Positions 49,566-61,294 of a stretch of DNA of 64,000 nt are shown piece after piece (the stretch's first letter is position 1; every line of letters starts with the position of its first letter). A program made the position numbers and the translations under genes. Origin of the DNA: Tragulus kanchil (taxonomy: Eukaryota > Chordata > Mammalia > Artiodactyla > Tragulidae); assembly GCA_022376925.1 (NCBI GenBank), contig JAIOJX010000001.1, positions 41,432,949-41,496,948 of the forward strand, given 5' to 3'. The notes beneath the pieces were generated by a model. That model did not search any database. It was not told the origin of the DNA and worked only from the letters and a program-made list of their open reading frames with translations.

Positions 49566-50124
49566 CTCAAGTGGTCAAATAAAGAGCTTTCTGGACAAAG
49601 TGTAGTATTTTCATAGACTGATTATTATTCAGTGTGCTGGAAAATTGGCTGGTGAAACACATATTCAAAATAATAATGAAGTCTGTCTCGAGATATTATT
49701 CTTAATTCTTGTCTGAATTATGCTGTATGCCTATTGCTGACAGAAGTGTGTGTTCAAAGGTCCTGGATAATCACAAGTGCTGTGGAGTCATCTATTTGCC
49801 TTTATCTTTGAAGTATTTCAGATTCTCCACTTCCAGCTTTTAGAACGATGTACTGAAATGTGGATACTCTACTTAGGGGAAGAATTCATTAGACCTAAAG
49901 ATCAGACTCTGGAGAGCCAGACAATGGGAAACTGTCTCTTCTAAGATTACTGGAAAATGATAGAGGGATCTCACTAAAGTAGTCAAGTTTCTACAGCCCT
50001 ATAGTAGTGTCTGAACCAAAGTGTTGAGTCCTTACAGAGGCAGTGGGTTACTCTGCATATGGCCAAATCAGAGCAATTGGAGGTGTGAGCTGTTGCATAT
50101 TTCAGGTGACCTGTAAGCTTATTT
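49032..50124. other. No gene recognised; (CA)n at 49532-49563
   Basis: Contains a clean CA microsatellite of about 16 units. Nothing else recognised. Confidence 0.5.
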
Positions 50125-50320
50125 ACATAAGTCTGTGGTTTCTAAATTTTATTGAGTAACAAATTCACCTAGGGATCTTATTAAAATAGCAGGTTTCCGG
50201 TCTTTGCCTCTAAGATTTTGATTTAGTTGATCTGTAGTGAGGGACAATTATCTGCAGTTTAAATCCTTAATGATTCTATTGTGGAGATCTTGGGATCACA
50301 ATAGAGAAATACTGACTAGA
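50125..50320 (+). mobile_element. MER5-like hAT DNA transposon fragment
   Basis: GTGGTTTCTAAATTTTATTG, AAATTCACCTAGGGATCTTA, TCTAAGATTTTGATTTAGTT and GATCTGTAGTGAGGG correspond to the nonautonomous MER5 wording. Ends decayed. Confidence 0.5.
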
Positions 50321-50792
50321 TGACCTTTTAACCTTGAAGTCAGCTTTTTGAGGACGAATCCAGCCTTCAAGTGGTTACTCGCATCCTCTAGGTCTACCCA
50401 ACTGCCTAAAGGAGCACTTGACATAATACCCTTTTGACCACACCCTATGCCTTCAGTTCCTTTTTGTCTCATAAACCTCCAAATATTATGATTAGTTTCA
50501 AACAGATGTGTTGAGTTTAGTTCATCTGAAGCAGCAATTCTGAAAGTGTGGTGAGGGCGGGAAACTGAGGTCTCCAAGATCCTTCCCAAAAGTCCACAGG
50601 GTCAAAATATTACCATCATTATATGAAAACGTTATTTGCTTTGCTCACTCTAATTCTGTCACGAGTGTACAGTGAAGTTTTCCAGAGGTTACATGATATG
50701 CGATGTCATTCCTTTGAAATTAATAAAATATGTGCTTCTCTATCCTATGATTTAAAATCTTCTCAGTTTTAATTTCTAATATGGTAATTATT
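50321..50792. other. No gene recognised
   Basis: Unique-looking sequence; a 97-codon open frame on the minus strand has no recognisable homology. Confidence 0.4.
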
Positions 50793-50903
50793 GGTAGATA
50801 TAACCCACTCCAGGAAATGGTGATGGACAGGGAAGCCTGGCGTGCCGCAGTTCATGGGGTCGCAAAGAGTTGGATAGGACTGACTGAACTGAACTGATAA
50901 CCC
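50793..50903 (+). mobile_element. BovB/Bov-A type 3' tail
   Basis: CCCACTCCAGGAAATGGTGA, GACAGGGAAGCCTGGCGTGC, CGCAGTTCATGGGGTCGCAA, AGAGTTGGATAGGACTGACT, ending GAACTGAACTGATAA. Confidence 0.88.
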
Positions 50904-52404
50904 ACCCAAACAGAAACTCTTTGAAGTCCTGAATAATTTTTAAGAGTATGAAGTGGTCCTAGATCAAAAAGTTTTAGGACTTATATGTATTATTTAACCA
51001 AACAATTTCAAAATGAGCATCAGTTAATATAAATCGAAGAAGTTACTACCAAACCTCAAGGAAATCTCAAACCTGATTAAAATATTCAGATTCCTATTTT
51101 TTGTTTCCTCTTATAAACCCTTCAGATAGAAATGAATAGTATAAAACAATGAACAATTCTTGACTTATTGAATGTCTCCTGAATTAGCAATACTGTGTAA
51201 GCGACTGTAAATGAGGTAAAAATATGCTCTGACTTGAGTAGCTTGCATTCATTTAGGGAAAACAAAAGTAAATTGCATCAAATGAGTAATTAACTGTGGA
51301 ATGTTTTCATTATTTTTTTTAAGAATTTAATCGCAGGCAAAGATGGGTGAGAGGTAAGCAGTCTAATCACAGAGGATTTCTTGGAAGAGGTAGAATTGCA
51401 ACTCTACTTTGAAGGATGAATGGAATTTGAATGGAAAGAAATAGCTCTAAAATCAAGTATATTACTGAAACCTACTACAAATAGAATTTCAAGGAATTTT
51501 TATTTTCATTCCTTATTTTTTGTATCGTTTGTGTTTTTAAACGAAGATCCTGATTTTGCTAAACAATAATATCATTTTAAAACAAAACATATTATCTCAG
51601 AGATCTGAAGTAATATCCAGACAATTTGAGCTTAAAACAATCTGAAACCCTTGCTTCAGGGTCTTAGAAATTAAGAAGGAATTGTTTTTCCAGTGGAATT
51701 AACCCAGATAATTGTCACAGACCTTTTACTCACCTTTGGCCTTTGGCTAAAACCATATAGAGAATTGTTACCAAGACCTGGCTTCAAAATCATATTTCCC
51801 CTTTGTTTTCACTCTGTGTAGCCACCTCATTTTTATATGCCTCTGGGTATTTCTTGTTTGGCCGTTTTCTTCTTCCCCTTTTTTTATTGGTTGGCGGGGA
51901 GCGGACTCTGTTTTATGTATTTTTAACTAGTCAGATTATTTTGAACTGAAGGCTATGTACTGACACTCAAGTGCCTCTAGGGAGCTTCAGCTAACATTAC
52001 ACATGGAATGTCCAGTTGCTGGATTGCTTCCGCTCACAGCTCTGTAGGACCACTGGGAGCTTTTACAATTGCTCCGGAAAGGAACCAGTCTCTTCTCTAT
52101 TCAGTGCTGACAGTGACTTGGAATTTGCTTTAAATTCTCCTCATGATGACTCTTTGTATCATATTGGTAGTAAACAAAAACAGCAGTATCTGTTTTTGCT
52201 AAATTCATCAGACTTTTATACTGGAGACAAAAATCTCCATTAGTATACTTAGGTCCTTTCCGCCTTGTTGTGAATGTTCTTGAAAAACGTTCTGAAAGAT
52301 CTTGGCTATCCTATTGAAAGACGACCATTTCTTTGTATGCATCTACTATGTATTCTATCTCACAGATTGTTTAATTTCCATAAGATTAAAATAACAACAA
52401 CTTT
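50904..52404. other. No gene recognised; possible old L2-like stretch near 51150-51300
   Basis: AT-rich. A weak L2-like order (TTGAATGTCTCCTGAATTAG, ACTTGAGTAGCTTGCATTC) is seen but not firm. Open frames at 52016-52528 resemble nothing known to me. Confidence 0.4.
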
Positions 52405-53235
52405 AATTTTCTGCTGCCTCCACCTTGTATTTCTAATAAGTTTTCACTGTGATTTCAGGGGACTTGGGGAAACAGTAGGGGAAAGAAGTTTTAATTATGC
52501 AAATACAAAAATTATCAAAGAGGGGTGAATACCAGATAGATTTGATGAAAGCTCACACTGCTTTTCAATATTTACTGCTTGTCACCAAATTAAATTTCAG
52601 ATTATATTTTAGTAAGAGGATTACAACATTTAAACAAATAATAACTTTACGCAGCAAAACCTAATTATATTTGTTTAGTCTTGTGCTTTGGATCACTCAC
52701 AAGAGGGAGATTTGAAATCGTCAGTATAAGGTCCTCAGTATTCATTATGTCACGCACCTCTATTATTTGCTAACAGAAGCTACATTTTCTACTCTGAACT
52801 ACCTTCCAGAACAAGTGAAGATGTGATACATCTGCAAAGCCTTTTTATCCCTGTGCCTTAGGTGAATTCATAGGTGATACTACTCAATATCTTGTTTAAA
52901 AAAATTACAGTACAAAATTAACTTAAAGATTTGGGGGAATGTAATGTAATTTAAATACACATTCATTGCGCAGCAATTACCTGATGACATAATGGGATAT
53001 ACCACTATAATAGGAAATTGCAACAAAAGGAAAACTGATGCTATAGCCTTTGAAAATTAACGGAACAAAGAGAATTTATTAATCTAGTGTGTCATTACAT
53101 GTCATCCCTGTGAGCTTAACATGTGCATTAATATAAGCATACATGTATTTCATATATTTGTCGTATATTTTAAAGGTACATATCTCAGATTAAGTACTTC
53201 ACTATTGATCGGTTTGTTGTTAGGTATATATATAT

Positions 53236-53541
53236 TTTTTTATTTTGGGCGGGGGTTGGGTTGGGCAGGGAGGGGAGCGGGTGGGCCACTTCTATTGGTC
53301 TTTCATTTCTCCATTTTCATCCGTCTTTGTTCTTTGGCTCCTGTGGGCCTCCCATCGTGGTGGCCACTGTCGTCGCGGAGCATTGGCTCTGGGCACATGT
53401 GTGCCAGAGCTCCAGCTCGGTAATTGGACACATCAGTCCAGCCCCCCGTGGCACGTGGGATCTTCCCAGGCCAGAGATCGAACTGGCACCGCTTGCACTG
53501 CAAGGCGGTGTCCTTACCCACTGGACCACCAGGGGAAGCCC
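53236..53541 (-). mobile_element. CHR-derived SINE, copy F, C-rich tail subtype
   Basis: Minus-strand head GGGCTTCCCCTGGTGGTCCA, A box TGGTCCAGTGG, B box CAGTTCGATCTC (altered), body, then CACCCGCTCCCCTCCCTGCC and AACCCAACCCCCGCCC. The flanking TAGGTATAT (53221-53229 and 53542-53550) is the target-site duplication. Confidence 0.92.
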
Positions 53542-54405
53542 CTAGGTATATGTTTAACATACATATTTTATTTAAATTTTCTGCTGCCTCCACCTTGTAT
53601 TTCTAATAAGTTTTCACTGTGATTTCAGGGGACTTGGGGAAACAGTAGGGGAAAGAAGTTTTAATTATGCAAATACAAAAATTATCAAAGAGGGTGAATA
53701 CCAGATAGATTTGATGAAAGCTCACACTGCTTTTCAATATTTACTGCTTGTCACCAAATTAAATTTCAGATTATATTTTAGTAAGAGGATTACAACATTT
53801 AAACAAATAATAACTTTACGCAGCAAAACCTAATTATATTTGTTTAGTCTTGTGCTTTGGATCACTCACAAGAGGGAGATTTGAAATCGTCAGTATAAGG
53901 TCCTCAGTATTCATTATGTCACGCACCTCTATTATTTGCTAACAGAAGCTACATTTTCTACTCTGAACTACCTTCCAGAACAAGTGAAGATGTGATACAT
54001 CTGCAAAGCCTTTTTATCCCTGTGCCTTAGGTGAATTCATAGGTGATACTACTCAATATCTTGTTTAAAAAAATTACAGTACAAAATTAACTTAAAGATT
54101 TGGGGGAATGTAATGTAATTTAAATACACATTCATTGCGCAGCAATTACCTGATGACATAATGGGATATACCACTATAATAGGAAATTGCAACAAAAGGA
54201 AAACTGATGCTATAGCCTTTGAAAATTAACGGAACAAAGAGAATTTATTAATCTAGTGTGTCATTACATGTCATCCCTGTGAGCTTAACATGTGCATTAA
54301 TATAAGCATACATGTATTTCATATATTTGTCGTATATTTTAAAGGTACATATCTCAGATTAAGTACTTCACTATTGATCGGTTTGTTGTTAGGTATATAT
54401 ATATT

Positions 54406-54710
54406 TTTTTATTTTGGGCGGGGGTTGGGTTGGGCAGGGAGGGGAGCGGGTGGGCCACTTCTATTGGTCTTTCATTTCTCCATTTTCATCCGTCTTTGTT
54501 CTTTGGCTCCTGTGGGCCTCCCATCGCGGTGGCGTCTGTTGTCGCAGAGCACCGGCTCTGGGCACATGTGCTCCAGAGCTCCGGCTCGGTAATTGGACAC
54601 ATCAGTCCAGCCCCTCCGTGGCACGTGGGATCTTCCCAGGCCAGGGCTCGAACTGGCGTCCCTTGCACTGCAAGGCGGTGTCCTTACCCACTGGACCACC
54701 AGGGGAAGCC
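54406..54710 (-). mobile_element. CHR-derived SINE, copy G, C-rich tail subtype
   Basis: Same insertion as the element 1170 bp to the left, with the same target-site duplication (TAGGTATAT). Its middle reads closer to other family members (GTCTGTTGTCGCAGAGCACC) than to its own duplicate. Confidence 0.92.
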
Positions 54711-54810
54711 CCTAGGTATATGTTTAACATACATATTTTATTTAAATTTTAGAACCCAGAAGCAGCGATGTGAAACTAAAACTAAACATTTGGTGTCTAG
54801 AAAGTTAAAC

Positions 54811-56941
54811 ATGCTAAAGGAGATTATATCAAGATTATTATTGGACTAAACAGTAAGCATCTTAAGAATTCTTATTTGGTGGATGTGAAATAATGTATGG
54901 TATACTATTATTGGGCTATCACTGAAATCTTGAAAATTGCAAAGTGTGCTGATAAAGACCTTTCATGCTTGCAAGTCAGAGAATACAAATTTTATTTTCA
55001 TTTTTGCTGAAGACATACTTTTATCCAAAGTCTCTGGAATTGATCACTCCTGCACATGTGTCTATTGAAGATTTTTTTGAAAAAGGTGCCACTGGCTTCT
55101 TAGGTAGGTCATAGTACATCACGTACAAGTGCAAGAGGAGGAGATGAAGAGAAGGAAAATGAAAGGTGACATTCAGTTGTAAAGCACTCACTTTTTTCTA
55201 ACCCTTCCATTCTAAATATGCACCCATCTTTTGCTCTCTGGTATGTGTAAGATCAGATAGGATCTAGAAGGTAGTGAGAGAAAATGGTAAGAAGAAGCAC
55301 TGAGAAAAACAGTCTCTACTCAAAGAGAAAATGTCAAATGTCTGTACCCTGAAATTTTTGGAGGAGACAAAATAAATGTCCGGTCAAAAGCCGACCTCCA
55401 CAAATGTTTATTCTGTTGTTTATATGTTTTGTTTTGTTCTGAAACTTAAAACAACTCTGTAAAAGCCACTGAATCACAAAGGGAGAACTGACAACTGCTA
55501 GAAGGTCAAAATTGATGACAAGTATTATAGAGAAAGCAATTTATAATCACCTAGTTTTTCCAATTGCTGACATATTGACATTTTGTTTATGATGGAAATC
55601 CTTCATAAGCAAAATAATCCTTCATAAACACTTAAATACAAGGAAGTTCAGTCTTACTAATTGTGAATTTTAGATGTGATTTTAAATAAGCTATTTATCA
55701 ATTCTTCCCTCTCTTAAAGAGGCAAGTAGAAAAGAAGAATTCATGTAACTAAATAACTAAAATCATGGGAAATACCAGTTGTAATTAATATTATAGCAAG
55801 CAAAGGATAAAACCAGAAATGTTCCAACTTATCTAGGTAGGAAGCTGCTGAAAAGCTGCAAATTTTCACTTAGCCAAAATTGGTGTCAAAATCATGCTAA
55901 AGGAATTCAAGATTATTATTGGACTAAACAGTAAGCATCTTAAGAATTCTTATTTGGTGGATGTGAAATAATGTATGGTATACTATTATTGGGCTATCAC
56001 TGAAATCTTGAAAATTGCAAAGTGTGCTGATAAAGACCTTTCATGCTTGCAAGTCAGAGAATACAAATTTTATTTTCATTTTTGCTGAAGACATACTTTT
56101 ATCCAAAGTCTCTGGAATTGATCACTCCTGCACATGTGTCTATTGAAGATTTTTTTGAAAAAGGTGCCACTGGCTTCTTAGGTAGGTCATAGTACATCAC
56201 GTACAAGTGCAAGAGGAGGAGATGAAGAGAAGGAAAATGAAAGGTGACATTCAGTTGTAAAGCACTCACTTTTTTCTAACCCTTCCATTCTAAATATGCA
56301 CCCATCTTTTGCTCTCTGGTATGTGTAAGATCAGATAGGATCTAGAAGGTAGTGAGAGAAAATGGTAAGAAGAAGCACTGAGAAAAACAGTCTCTACTCA
56401 AAGAGAAAATGTCAAATGTCTGTACCCTGAAATTTTTGGAGGAGACAAAATAAATGTCCGGTCAAAAGCCGACCTCCACAAATGTTTATTCTGTTGTTTA
56501 TATGTTTTGTTTTGTTCTGAAACTTAAAACAACTCTGTAAAAGCCACTGAATCACAAAGGGAGAACTGACAACTGCTAGAAGGTCAAAATTGATGACAAG
56601 TATTATAGAGAAAGCAATTTATAATCACCTAGTTTTTCCAATTGCTGACATATTGACATTTTGTTTATGATGGAAATCCTTCATAAGCAAAATAATCCTT
56701 CATAAACACTTAAATACAAGGAAGTTCAGTCTTACTAATTGTGAATTTTAGATGTGATTTTAAATAAGCTATTTATCAATTCTTCCCTCTCTTAAAGAGG
56801 CAAGTAGAAAAGAAGAATTCATGTAACTAAATAACTAAAATCATGGGAAATACCAGTTGTAATTAATATTATAGCAAGCAAAGGATAAAACCAGAAATGT
56901 TCCAACTTATCTAGGTAGGAAGCTGCTGAAATTTTCACTTA
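54811..56941. repeat. Tandem duplication 11, copies 54811-55872 and 55894-56941
   Basis: Offset 1083 at ATGCTAAAGG, 1078 after a short loss in copy 2 (GAGATTATATCAAG reduced to AATTCAAG). Copy 1 ends AAGCTGCTGAAAAGCTGCAAATTTTCAC and copy 2 AAGCTGCTGAAATTTTCAC; the link repeats GCTG. Otherwise the copies match closely. Confidence 0.93.
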
Positions 56942-57286
56942 CCATGTCTGAACGTAGTAGTTTAGAGTAATGGCTCTCCAGTTACATGTGTGCTCAATTT
57001 TCCAGCCCCTAAGAAATGAATATATTATTTTACTAGTCATCCCACCATGAATATGTCTATCTACTGCTTGACAAATTGCTTACCTGATTCTTCATCTAAT
57101 ATCCTACATGAGAAACAGACAGTTTAACTCTTTCTTTATTTATCGTCCCTGAATGTCAGCTTCTTCATCTATAAAGAATAATTATATTTCCAACCTTATG
57201 GGGTTTTGAGAATCAAATAAAATAGTGTATGTAAAATACTTAAAGCTCTTCCTGGTAAATAATAATTATTCAATATACTTGTTACA
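56942..57286 (+). mobile_element. MIR fragment in otherwise unique sequence
   Basis: 57145-57285 reads GTCCCTGAATGTCAGCTTCT, TCATCTATAAAGAATAATTA, CCAACCTTATGGGGTTTTGA and GTAAAATACTTAAAGCTC, the distal MIR order. The start of the interval (56942-57140) has a relative at about 60305-60440: TCATCCCACCA followed by ATCTATCTACTRCTTGACAA, about 80-90% alike. Confidence 0.6.
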
Positions 57287-57501
57287 GGGATTCCCTGGAG
57301 CCTCAGATAGTAAAGAATCAGCCTGCAACGCAGAAGATCCGAGTTCCATCCCTGGGTTGGGAAGCTCCCCCTGGAGGAGGGCTCAGCAACACACTCCAGT
57401 ATTCTTTCCTGGAGAATTCCATGGACAGAGGAGGCTGGTGGGCTACAGTGCATGGGGTCACAAAGAGTCAGACATGACTGAGCGACTTTCACTTTCACTT
57501 C
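57287..57501 (+). mobile_element. Bov-tA SINE
   Basis: GGATTCCCTGGAGCCTCAGA, TCGAGTTCCATCCCTGGGTT-like B box region, CACTCCAGTATTCTTTCCTG, CATGGACAGAGGAGGCTGGT, GGTCACAAAGAGTCAGACAT and GACTTTCACTTTCACTTC. Confidence 0.92.
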
Positions 57502-58184
57502 ATATTGTTATACCACTTAGGAAGAGGATTCCCAGGTTAATAATATAGCTTTGGGAATAGAATTCATTTTCGTTATTGAGAATTTAGGAGTGACTTCTAT
57601 CAACAACTGTGGGTAGACATCTTGAGGAGAGCACCTTAAAACATTTTATAGCACTTGGGCACATGAAGAAGTAACACAGTTGCCACATACATATGTCCAA
57701 AATCCTAAAGAAAAGAAACATATAAGAGAGAGTATATGAATTTTTTAAAAATCAGAGAAAATTATCTACCAAAATAGGGGTTATGAAATGGTACAAAGAT
57801 TGCAAAGTGGAGTTGGAGAATTTGTTTTCTTACAAAATGACATTTTCTTCTTTGGATGTTTCTCGTTGGGAATATAGATCACTTTAGAGTAATGATCATT
57901 CACATATAGTGATGAGAATCGGTTAGAATCTAAACTGATTTGGAAGGATTTCATTATGCTTAATTTCTTATTGTTTTATTCTAATGAAGCTTTTTATGTC
58001 CTACACTTGACTCTCCCTCAACAAAGTTGAGCTACCCTTCCTTCTCTCTAATCAACCACAATAGATTTCTCAACATTAAGTCATCATTGGGCGTATTTTG
58101 TAAAGTACACTATGTGAAAAGGGCAGTATGCTAATTTGAGTTTTACCAAGAATTGATTAGGAAAAATAGACTTGGAGAAGTGGG

Positions 58185-58325
58185 AGTATGTTCTAGTCTT
58201 AGCTATGCCACTATCCCCTTTGTGTAAATTGGGATGGACATTTGATCTCTCTAAGCTTGAATTCCCCTATCTATAAAATGAAGGAATTAAATATAATCAT
58301 CTCTCTAAGTTTTATGATTCTAGAA
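58185..58325 (+). mobile_element. MIR fragment (also 59361-59501)
   Basis: CTTAGCTATGCCACTATCCC, GTGTAAATTGGGATGGACAT, TTTGATCTCTCTAAGCTTGA, CCTATCTATAAAATGAAGGA follow the MIR order. Present in both duplicated copies. Confidence 0.62.
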
Positions 58326-58478
58326 GCAGAATTCAGAATTAATAGGGTTCATTATTAGATGGAATTAGGCATACTACTATTCAAGCCATGTTTGTTGCAG
58401 ACCTGTTAGTACTCTATTGACACCGTTAATAAAGCTATTGATTGATATGGACTTTAGTTCTGCCTCCAAATGGGAAAG

Positions 58479-58830
58479 TGCTATGATATGAATGTTTATG
58501 TTCCTCCCTAATTCATATGCTGAAAACCTAATGCCCACGGTAATGGTATTAAAAGGTGGGATCTTTGGGAAGTGATTAGGTCATAATGAGAAGGATTAGT
58601 GCCCTTATAAAAGAGGTTCTAGAAAGCTAGCTCATCCCTTACACCACGTGAGGACATAGTGAAAACTTGGCAATCTGCAGCTTAGAGGAGCAGCTTCATC
58701 AGTACTCCATCACACTTGGCACCTTGATTTGGACTTCCAACCATTCAAACTGTGAGAAATAAATGTTTGCTGTTTATGAACCACACAATCTGTAGTATTT
58801 TGTTATAGCAGCCTGAATGGACTGAACTAA
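58479..58830 (+). mobile_element. MLT1-type MaLR LTR (also 59655-60006)
   Basis: TGCTATGATATGAATGTTTA, CTAATTCATATGCTGAAAAC, CACGGTAATGGTATTAAAAG, GTGGGATCTTTGGGAAGTGA, AGTGCCCTTATAAAAGAGGT, CTGTGAGAAATAAATGTTTG and GTATTTTGTTATAGCAGCC give nearly the whole LTR. A solo LTR of an ancient nonautonomous element; no coding region. Confidence 0.85.
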
Positions 58831-60095
58831 AAAGATGTTATGTCCCTCTATTATCAAGAGAGAAAAAGCAAACAACTAATTATTATCACAGTCCTATCTG
58901 TATGAATACAGCCTTTAATTTTAAAAATCAGAGAAAATTATCTACCAAAATAGGGGTTATGAAATGGTACAAAGATTGCAAAGTGGAGTTGGAGAATTTG
59001 TTTTCTTACAAAATGACATTTTCTTCTTTGGATGTTTCTCGTTGGGAATATAGATCACTTTAGAGTAATGATCATTCACATATAGTGATGAGAATCGGTT
59101 AGAATCTAAACTGATTTGGAAGGATTTCATTATGCTTAATTTCTTATTGTTTTATTCTAATGAAGCTTTTTATGTCCTACACTTGACTCTCCCTCAACAA
59201 AGTTGAGCTACCCTTCCTTCTCTCTAATCAACCACAATAGATTTCTCAACATTAAGTCATCATTGGGCGTATTTTGTAAAGTACACTATGTGAAAAGGGC
59301 AGTATGCTAATTTGAGTTTTACCAAGAATTGATTAGGAAAAATAGACTTGGAGAAGTGGGAGTATGTTCTAGTCTTAGCTATGCCACTATCCCCTTTGTG
59401 TAAATTGGGATGGACATTTGATCTCTCTAAGCTTGAATTCCCCTATCTATAAAATGAAGGAATTAAATATAATCATCTCTCTAAGTTTTATGATTCTAGA
59501 AGCAGAATTCAGAATTAATAGGGTTCATTATTAGATGGAATTAGGCATACTACTATTCAAGCCATGTTTGTTGCAGACCTGTTAGTACTCTATTGACACC
59601 GTTAATAAAGCTATTGATTGATATGGACTTTAGTTCTGCCTCCAAATGGGAAAGTGCTATGATATGAATGTTTATGTTCCTCCCTAATTCATATGCTGAA
59701 AACCTAATGCCCACGGTAATGGTATTAAAAGGTGGGATCTTTGGGAAGTGATTAGGTCATAATGAGAAGGATTAGTGCCCTTATAAAAGAGGTTCTAGAA
59801 AGCTAGCTCATCCCTTACACCACGTGAGGACATAGTGAAAACTTGGCAATCTGCAGCTTAGAGGAGCAGCTTCATCAGTACTCCATCACACTTGGCACCT
59901 TGATTTGGACTTCCAACCATTCAAACTGTGAGAAATAAATGTTTGCTGTTTATGAACCACACAATCTGTAGTATTTTGTTATAGCAGCCTGAATGGACTG
60001 AACTAAAAAGATGTTATGTCCCTCTATTATCAAGAGAGAAAAAGCAAACAACTAATTATTATCACAGTCCTATCTGTATGAATACAGCCTTTAAT

Positions 60096-60589
60096 CTTCT
60101 CCATCAGCTCCTCATATAAAACTTTTGATGAGCACACTTAAACTTAATATAGTACTTAGTGAATAATCTTTTGCTAATAGAATGGCTAAATAGTACATTC
60201 TGAGGGTTAGAACCTGATTAATGCCAGTAAGTTAATCTTAAGAACTCAGTGGGTTATAGTACTCTCTGAACAACCTCAGGCAACAGATTGGTATTTCTCC
60301 CACAGATGAACAATTCTCTAGTCCCCACAAAATGAAAATATTGTTTTACTAGTCATCCCACCAAAAACATATCTATCTACTACTTGACAAATTGCTTACT
60401 TGATTCTTCATCTAATATCCTACATGAGAAACAGTTTAACTCTTTCTCTTTCTTTATTTTTAAATTCTATTTCTTTTTTTCTGTCTTGCAGCATGCCTAT
60501 TTTACTATGTACCTTACATATTTAGAAAATGTACAGATATATTTATAGGACCTGAACTTTTTATTGAGGTCATAAAATAAAATACATCT
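60096..60589. other. No gene recognised
   Basis: AT-rich with T-rich runs. 60305-60440 resembles 56960-57130 at moderate identity, suggesting an older dispersed repeat or an old duplication. Confidence 0.45.
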
Positions 60590-61294
60590 TTAGTGTTCCA
60601 ATGGATGTTTTGAGAGTCGTAAACATCCATGTAATCGTCATCTAAAACAAAATGCAGAGGAACATTTTCATCATTCCAGAAGTTTCTTTTGTAGCCATTT
60701 CCAGTTTATTCTCCCTCCACTCAGAGGGAGTTACTTTCTAAGTTTTATCAATGTAGACTGTTTTCTACCACTAAAATATTATTTAAATGTGATCATTCAA
60801 CATGCACTCCTTTATGCCTAACTTCTTTGTTTTTGAGACTTATCCAAGCTAGTGCTCATTTTATGAGTCCATTCTTTTTTTTTTTTTTTTTTGGCCACTT
60901 CTATTGCGCTTTCATTTATTTATTTCCATCCATCTTTGTTATTTGGCCTGTGTGGGCCTCCCATCACAGTGGCCTCTCTGGCTGCAGAGCACCGGCTCTG
61001 GGCACATGCACTCCAGAGTTCCGGCTTGGTAGTTGGACACATCGGTCCAGCCGCTCCGTGGCATGTGGGATCTTTCCAGGCCAGGGATCGAACTGGTGCC
61101 CCTTGCATTGCAAGGCGTTGTCCTTACCCAATGGACCATCAGGGAAGGCCAAGTTCATTCCTTTTCATTGCTGAATATTTTCCTATACTACGAAGTAGCA
61201 TGTGTTGTTAATCATTTCTCCTGTTGCTTCCATTCTGGGGCTATTATTAACAAATGTATTATGAAAATTGTTGTACAAGTCCTGTGCATGTATA
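60590..61294 (+). mobile_element. Old L1 3' fragment interrupted by a SINE
   Basis: TTTTTGAGACTTATCCAAGC, GTTCATTCCTTTTCATTGCT, GAATATTTTCCTATACTACG and TATTATTAACAAATGTATTA follow the L1 3' order, with a SINE at 60875-61150 between them. Confidence 0.6.
60875..61150 (-). mobile_element. CHR-derived SINE, copy H
   Basis: Minus-strand head GGCCTTCCCTGATGGTCCAT, intact B box CAGTTCGATCCC, body CGGAGCGGCTGGACCGATGT, tail CGCAATAGAAGTGGCC then A only (no C-rich part). The target-site duplication is probably AGTCCATTC and AGTTCATTC, one difference. Confidence 0.9.

Larger units (their letters stand above)
52405..54750. repeat. Tandem duplication 10, copies 52405-53574 and 53575-54744 (match to 54750)
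   Basis: Offset 1170 bp, one G fewer in copy 2. Flanks look identical by eye over about 1 kb. The SINE inside differs at about 17 positions within about 130 bp (53354-53493 against 54523-54663). The right end is TTTAAATTTTAGAACC. Confidence 0.94.
57743..60095. repeat. Tandem duplication 12, copies 57743-58918 and 58919-60095
   Basis: Offset 1176 bp at both ends, no net length change, copies look identical by eye. The junction is CTTTAAT/TTTAAAAATCAG. The right end is CTTTAATCTTCTCC. The unit contains a MIR fragment and an MLT1 LTR. Confidence 0.96.
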
